Assembly (NCBI GenBank): GCA_032718565.1
Contig: JAVGVS010000299.1
Location: 248,001-312,000, forward strand
Source: Distichodus sexfasciatus
Taxonomy: Eukaryota; Chordata; Actinopteri; Characiformes; Distichodontidae
Direction of reading: 5' to 3'
Length of the DNA: 64,000 nucleotides
In this document: piece by piece, positions 58,721 through 64,000 of the stretch
Layout of the letters: every line of letters starts with the position of its first letter
Numbering within the stretch: position 1 is the first letter of the stretch
Notes under the pieces: generated by a model
Databases searched by the model: none
Seen by the model: only the letters and a program-made list of their open reading frames with translations
What the model was told of the DNA's origin: nothing
Program-made: the position numbers and the translations under genes

Positions 58721-61700
58721 GAAGATTACTTTTTTGAACTCGTATTTACAGCTCACCTTACGAGAATTAGTGTATTATTTTATGCCGGTAAATGAATGAG
58801 AAAAGCGAATATCATTTTGAAGTTTCCTAAAACACAAAAGCTTATAAAGTTTTCCTGGTGAGAATTTTAAAGAGCAGGACAAAAGGGAAAAGTTTTGGTT
58901 TTATAGTCAAGAAATAAGAGAATTGAATTAGATAAATAGACAAAGGGAAAACAAATCCCCGCAGAAGCCAACTATAACTATAACTGTGAGTATACTAAAG
59001 AACTCTACTGGTATTTTACAGCCCTTTACTATAAGGCACATACACACCGCGGACATTAACCATGACACTGGCTCCATCTACTGATCAAAACGAAACATTA
59101 CACATTGAAGAAAAAAGTTCTGATAGCAACATAGGGAGGACATCTATTTTCAGCTTTGTGTTTTGCCGCATGAAGTACCTCACATTTTTCCTCCCCTTAT
59201 GGTAAAGATCATCAAGATAATTATTACTAATGCAATCTGCTTTTATTGAGTTTCCCGGTGTCATTGCAGATATCCTATAATTCAGTTCAATGTTGTTGAT
59301 TTTAACAATAAATCTAGCATTATAATACAACACCCGGGCTTTAGTGAAATTAGACCAAGATCAGTGTCAGTATTTAATTAAAAAAAAATACTGATCTAAT
59401 ATCAGATAACAAAAGATTATCATTATAGGTTTAAAAAGAAAAAAAAAAAACAGGCAAACTTACTATGAACTCTAAAATATAGAGGGAAATGAGCGAGTTG
59501 GCTCATTTTGAGTAATGGTTAAAAGGACCATACTTACCATCCAGATGTTAATGAAAGTCTTATATCCTATTTATTTATTTTTAAAGTTTCATTCAATAGT
59601 GGTTTTTTTTTTTGCTTTTATAGACTATAGCTAAGTTATCGTAATGTACAAATTATCAGGGGAAACTCATTGTTGGTCGGTTTCAACAAGATGACGCAAG
59701 GTTACCCTGATTTTAATGCCAGAACATTATAAAACAGCAACATCGAACATGGTAATGCGCTATTATGCTGATTATGAGCCCGAGATTGAGCCCGAGACAC
59801 TACTAGGTTTAAAGTGGCAGGTCAATGAAAATATGACCTCTGATGAAATGTTAAAGGCAGAGGTGGACAGTAACTAAGTACATTTACTTGAGTTCTGTAC
59901 TTAAGTAGAGATTTTGAGTATCTGTACTTCACTTGAGTAGTATTTTATTTGGAAACTTACGACTTTCACTTAACTATATTTGAAAGACAAATACCATACT
60001 TTTTACTTCACTACATTTCTATCAAGGTTCTCGTTACTCGTTACTTTCAAGTCTGTGGATAAAGTGGATGTTATTCCCCCTTTTCTAACATGTGATTGGT
60101 TGTTTGGCAGGTGACAGTCTATAAGTAATCAACTGCAGGGTAATGTCACGCCTGTAGACTGGAACTATAAAACCAAGTTCAGACAATTCTTCTGTCTTGT
60201 TTTCTGTCTTGATTAAAACATTATTGCTGTTGGAAAGTCATGAAGCTAGAGGTGTAGAGCTGGATTTTAAGCAGGTTGGAATGTTCATTTGATGTTCTGA
60301 ATTGCATTTACAGCTATTGCACTGTCCTCCTGATTAAGTTGGGGTTGTGTTTCATTCTCTAACATTCCACCAGTTCCTTATTCTACAGATTGTACGAGCT
60401 AGTCAGAGGCATTAGGTATTATAAGTGTTGTGGCAATAATGCAACAATGTGGTGAAGAAGATGTACTTTTAATACTTAAGTATTTTTTAAAACAAGTACT
60501 TCAACTTTCACTTGTATTGGAGTAACATTTGACTAGTGGTATCTATACTTTCACTTAAGTAATTAAGTTAGCTACTTTGCCCACCTCTGGTTAAAGGAAT
60601 GGGAATGATAACATTTTCCTAAGTTATACTAAAGGTTTAATTTTTTTCTTATAAAGTACCTGATGAGTTGGGCTAACAATTGATCAGTGCATGAAATCTG
60701 CTTTACAAAGCGGTTCAGATAATGAATGAATAAATGAAGGAACGAATGAATTAATGAACTTATCTTTAAACAGACATTTTTACCTTGGAGTCTGGAGGAG
60801 GCGGCAAAATTGCCAAAAAAAGGTGTTTGAAAGCAGATTATCAGTAAATAAGGATACATAAGAACTGTGAGAACTCTTTCAATTGCATTTTGTTAAAATA
60901 TATTCAGAATGCATGAAACCATGGGACTCAAATCATCTGCTTAACTGAACCGTGAGTTGCCCTGTAGTACGGTATAATGGGCTTTATTTATTTAATGTTT
61001 TACATCGGATCTGGAAGTGATTTCCATGTTGACAGGAACAGGAGTCTGAAGAGCAAGCACTGTCCTCCACACAGTCCTTTATTGGAGACAGTGTCAGATG
61101 TGGAATCAAGGAGAGACATCTGAGTCACGGAGAGCAGAAATATCAACTCACAAACGGACAGGGAAAGAGATCACCAGTAGGTAAGAAAACCCCCAAAACA
61201 AAACTATAATAATGAGAAATCCAACCATCTACCAAAAAAGCAATTAAATGTTTCCCCACATATTTCCCCCATCTAAAAACCACACAAAGTTAAAACTTTG
61301 TAAAAATGGGCCCATTTCCTTCCCTCTTGCGCACACAGTCTCATTCAGTCATACAGAAAATGTCAAAACTCATGATGCACACATAACAAACGTGTTTGAA
61401 GTATTTTTACAGTGTGTGATGGGGTCTGTGCAAACCAGCACATGCGATAAAATAATCACATATCAATGATCAGAAAACAGAATCCAGGGCTAACACTTAT
61501 CAAACACTATAGTACATGTGTATGACGCTTCTTTCATCGGGACATAAATGAGAGGAAGGTGGTGGTGTGAACAATGATGTTGCTGTATTGCTGTTTAAAC
61601 CATTCAGAGTAATAATTTGTGTACTTTCACTTTTGGTGAAACACACTCCTCCATATGCGGTTCAGAGTTTTAGCCTTGAGGTGCATCTTTCACAAAATTT

Positions 61701-63012
61701 GGGCTTTCTTGGTCCAGAACGGGCATGTTTCTCTGCCACAGATGGTGAGGAAAGGCACATAGCACCACTGACAGATTTCTGTCATTTGTCACATCATATA
61801 ATATTGAATATACATTACTTGTGGTGTTTTCCCCCAATTTTAATTGCATCTATAAGGCTCCTGGATTGCTGGTGGCTTTATGTAGTCTCACTCTCAGAAA
61901 CTAAATTTAGTGTGAATCAAGTCAGGTAAAAAGACAAAACAGCAAAATAACTTTGTTGTTTCTTACACAAAGAGCTGCTTAAAAAAATGGTGCTTCACTA
62001 CTCCAGGATCGGCAGGGGCCACCAATACTGGCTTTCAAAATGAAGGCAAGGAAGGAAAAAAGAGAAAATAAACATCTGGAATAATGAAGGGATGGATCTA
62101 ACGTTCAGACATTTGATTAGTCTCCAAGTTTCAGAATATGGATCTCTTAACACATGATAAATTGATCTTGAATTCTGAACAACTTCTGAAAATTAATAGA
62201 AATCCTGCAGGTTTGAGCAAATAATCAGAACTCTAGGCTTCTAGCCTCATAATGGCATACATTCTGTCTCTGACAGTTGCCAGTTTCGTTAACAACTGTG
62301 TTCCTCTCGTTCATAACTCAATGAATAAACCTACAGCTCTTCCTCTAGCAAAACAAGTTAAATTATGAATTTACATCCTTTTAAAGCTGCTTTGTGCTGC
62401 GTAAGAAATAAACAGGAATTTTATTTAACTTTTGAGACAAAAGGAAAGCCTGCACAGTAAAAACAGGTAAACTGCCCTTATTTCTGCTGCTGGGAAAGAA
62501 AAGACGACAAGCAAGTGGACAATCTGCAGCCTAAGCTAAGGTTAAGTAACAAGCCCCAGCAGCAGTTCAAGCATTTATTTAGAAGGAACGCCCAGAAATC
62601 TTGCGCACACACACATAAAGATGTGCATACCACACTCACTCATGCGCACACACCCTCACTGCTCTCTCACTCATTCACTCACACACTCATATAAGATATT
62701 CCTGTTTGTACAGTTGAAAAGGAAAAAGAGATCTTGCCACAGACACAGCCTTTTAGAAAAGTCCAAAGTTCTTCTGTACAAGCTGATTACATCATTTATT
62801 TGTAGGCTTGTTTGGGTGAGAGCATTGTGTGTTTGTAATGACCGATCACCATTTATAAAACTATGTATGGCAATTTACCTTTATTTTTGGGAGGGTAAAT
62901 CATTACCATGGTTTGTGATGCCTGCCTGTCTTTAGCAGGAATTACAATTGTATCTCAAATTCTGAGGGTCAAAACTGAGCGCTTTGTCTATATCTGTGTG
63001 TGTGTGTGTGTG
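58721..63012. other. Intergenic region and probable tmem115 3' UTR
   Basis: No coding gene is recognised. It contains the hAT element at 59858-60589. The part nearest 63012 should be tmem115 3' UTR; several reverse AATAAA words exist (for example near 62420 and 62575), and I cannot choose between them. Confidence 0.5.
59858..60589. mobile_element. hAT miniature element with 8-bp target duplication
   Basis: The ends CAGAGGTGGACAGTAAC and TTTGCCCACCTCTG form the terminal repeats. GTTAAAGG is repeated exactly at 59850-59857 and 60590-60597. It is 732 bases, AT-rich, with many TACTTAAGTA-like words and no transposase. Right-end relatives are at 16440-16519 and a left-end relative at 63267. Confidence 0.92.
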
Positions 63013-63238
63013 TTAGGAGTGCGCAGGGGCATCTTCAAAGCTTATGATGCTGGACTCCTGCCCTGTGGGACTCTGTGTAGTGTTGGGTGCTGGCGGTGAA
63101 GGGTCGCGGGTTGGGAGTAGAGGCGCGTCTGTCCGGACTTCGTCATCCTCATCGTCTTCCTCGTCGTCCATACTGGGCCAGGTCGACTGGTCCTCCACAC
63201 GTTTGAGCCGTTCGTTCAGAGCCTTCAATGCCAGTTGC
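63013..63238 (-). CDS. tmem115: TMEM115, last coding exon (gene continues right)
   Basis: The exon starts after acceptor GTCTGCAG and encodes the last 74 residues plus the end of one codon, beginning QLALKALNERLKRVEDQSTW (QLALKALNERLKRVE is characteristic of TMEM115). The acidic run PSMDDEEDDEDDE and the end SSIISFEDAP follow, as in the human protein (351 aa). TMEM115 is a multi-pass Golgi membrane protein that interacts with the COG complex and affects retrograde transport; this exon is its cytosolic tail. The membrane-spanning part must be encoded beyond 64000, because the intron fills the rest of the window. Confidence 0.93.
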
Positions 63239-63266
63239 CTGCAGACCAAAGTTACAATCAGAGGTG

Positions 63267-63490
63267 GGAGGTAACAAAGAATGAATACAGTAAAACTCAC
63301 TGTAGTTATTGTACCTATGTAGAATTCTTGGGTATCTGCACTGTAGTATAGGTTGGTTTATTTTTTTCTGGACACTTTCAACTTCTACTCCACATTTTCT
63401 AACAAAAATATCTGTACTTTCTGCTCCTGACATTTTCTGGAGCAGTAGAATGTACTAGGAAGTTTGAGTTTGCTACATTTTCTCAGCATT
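63267..63490. mobile_element. hAT-like fragment in the tmem115 intron
   Basis: It starts CAGAGGTGGGAGGTAACAAAG and carries ATCTGTACTTTCTGCTCC and TCCACATTTTCTAACA words found in fish hAT miniature elements. No right end with a target duplication is seen. Confidence 0.5.
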
Positions 63491-63529
63491 TTCCCACTTT
63501 TGTAAACTCACTTTCAACCTAAAAGTGAG

Positions 63530-64000
63530 TAATTGTCATTGTAAACACAGCACAGCGCACCATAATGAAATGTGACATCTGCATTTGACCCGTCAGTAAA
63601 GGAGCATGGCATGACATGGGCAGCGCCCAGGGAGATGCAACAAGCCGACAGACCAAAAAGGGAGACTTGAAGGAAGTCTACTGAATCTGATATCTGTGAC
63701 AAGAAAAACTTGTAGGACAGCCAACACGGATCGAAACACCAGAACAAGACATTGCCCATTCATGGCCTTTATAACAAATGTATAACAAATGTTTGATGTC
63801 TTGGGCTCTAAGATCGAAACGCTGTGAACACCAGTCCCCAATACATCCAGTGTGGAAATTCAGGTAGGATAACTGTGTGATGTTCTGGAAGAAGAGTTTT
63901 AAAGTATACACCTGGAGTACACTTTAGAGCCTGTACTTGAAGGAGCAGTAGACAGCTTTAGCAGCGCCCGGAGAGCAGTGCTTGGAGACGGTACCTTGCT
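63530..64000 (-). mobile_element. SINE copies at the right edge
   Basis: One partial copy lies at 63530-63650 (GTAAACACAGCACAGCGCACC, AATGAAATGTGACATCTGCA, TTTGACCCGTCAGTAAAGG). A second begins at about 63935 (GAAGGAGCAGTAGACAGC, GAGAGCAGTGCTTGGAGACG, GTACCTTGCT) and is cut by the window end. Both belong to the 43695-43920 family, inverted. Confidence 0.7.

Overview
This 64 kb window is nuclear DNA from a ray-finned (teleost) fish. The evidence is long intron-containing vertebrate genes with GT/AG junctions, very dense (CA)n microsatellites, tRNA-derived fish SINEs including zebrafish DANA/V-SINE-like copies, hAT-type miniature elements, and a gene set matching human 3p21.31 (hyaluronidase cluster, SEMA3 genes, RHOA, TMEM115). 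I could not fix the species.

Layout. Positions 1-9 kb hold no gene I can name, only repeats, microsatellites and possible non-coding exons of the next gene. A GPI-anchored hyaluronidase of the HYAL2/HYAL3 type lies on + (coding exons 9101-12177, 504 aa). After an AT-rich intergenic block, borcs6 lies on - (coding 22765 to 19319, 429 aa). A degenerate tandem array fills much of 24.5-25.6 kb. A complete class-3 semaphorin follows on - (17 coding exons, 47214 to 27507, 752 aa). An orphan TATA/MEF2-type promoter sits at 50.1-50.2 kb. Then come rhoa on - (coding 55937 to 53242, 193 aa, upstream non-coding exon near 58.54-58.6 kb) and the last coding exon of tmem115 on - (63238 to 63013), whose 5' part lies beyond the right edge. 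Exon junctions were read by eye; in all four complete genes the lengths and phases add up to uninterrupted reading frames.

The genes are not an operon. Semaphorin-3 is a secreted axon-guidance ligand, RhoA is the cytoskeletal GTPase that plexin/semaphorin signalling acts on, the hyaluronidase belongs to an extracellular-matrix family, BORCS6 positions lysosomes and TMEM115 is a Golgi membrane protein. Their proximity mostly reflects conserved vertebrate synteny; borcs6 is the outlier, because its human counterpart is on 17p13.

Most interesting points: the hyaluronidase appears to have lost three of the five family active-site residues while keeping its fold cysteines and a GPI-type tail, so it may be a pseudoenzyme; its EGF-like cysteines appear in the +1 frame; there is a perfect 33-bp inverted repeat with a 5-nt loop inside a SINE; and a compact TATA-to-AATAAA transcription unit with two MEF2-like sites matches no known gene.
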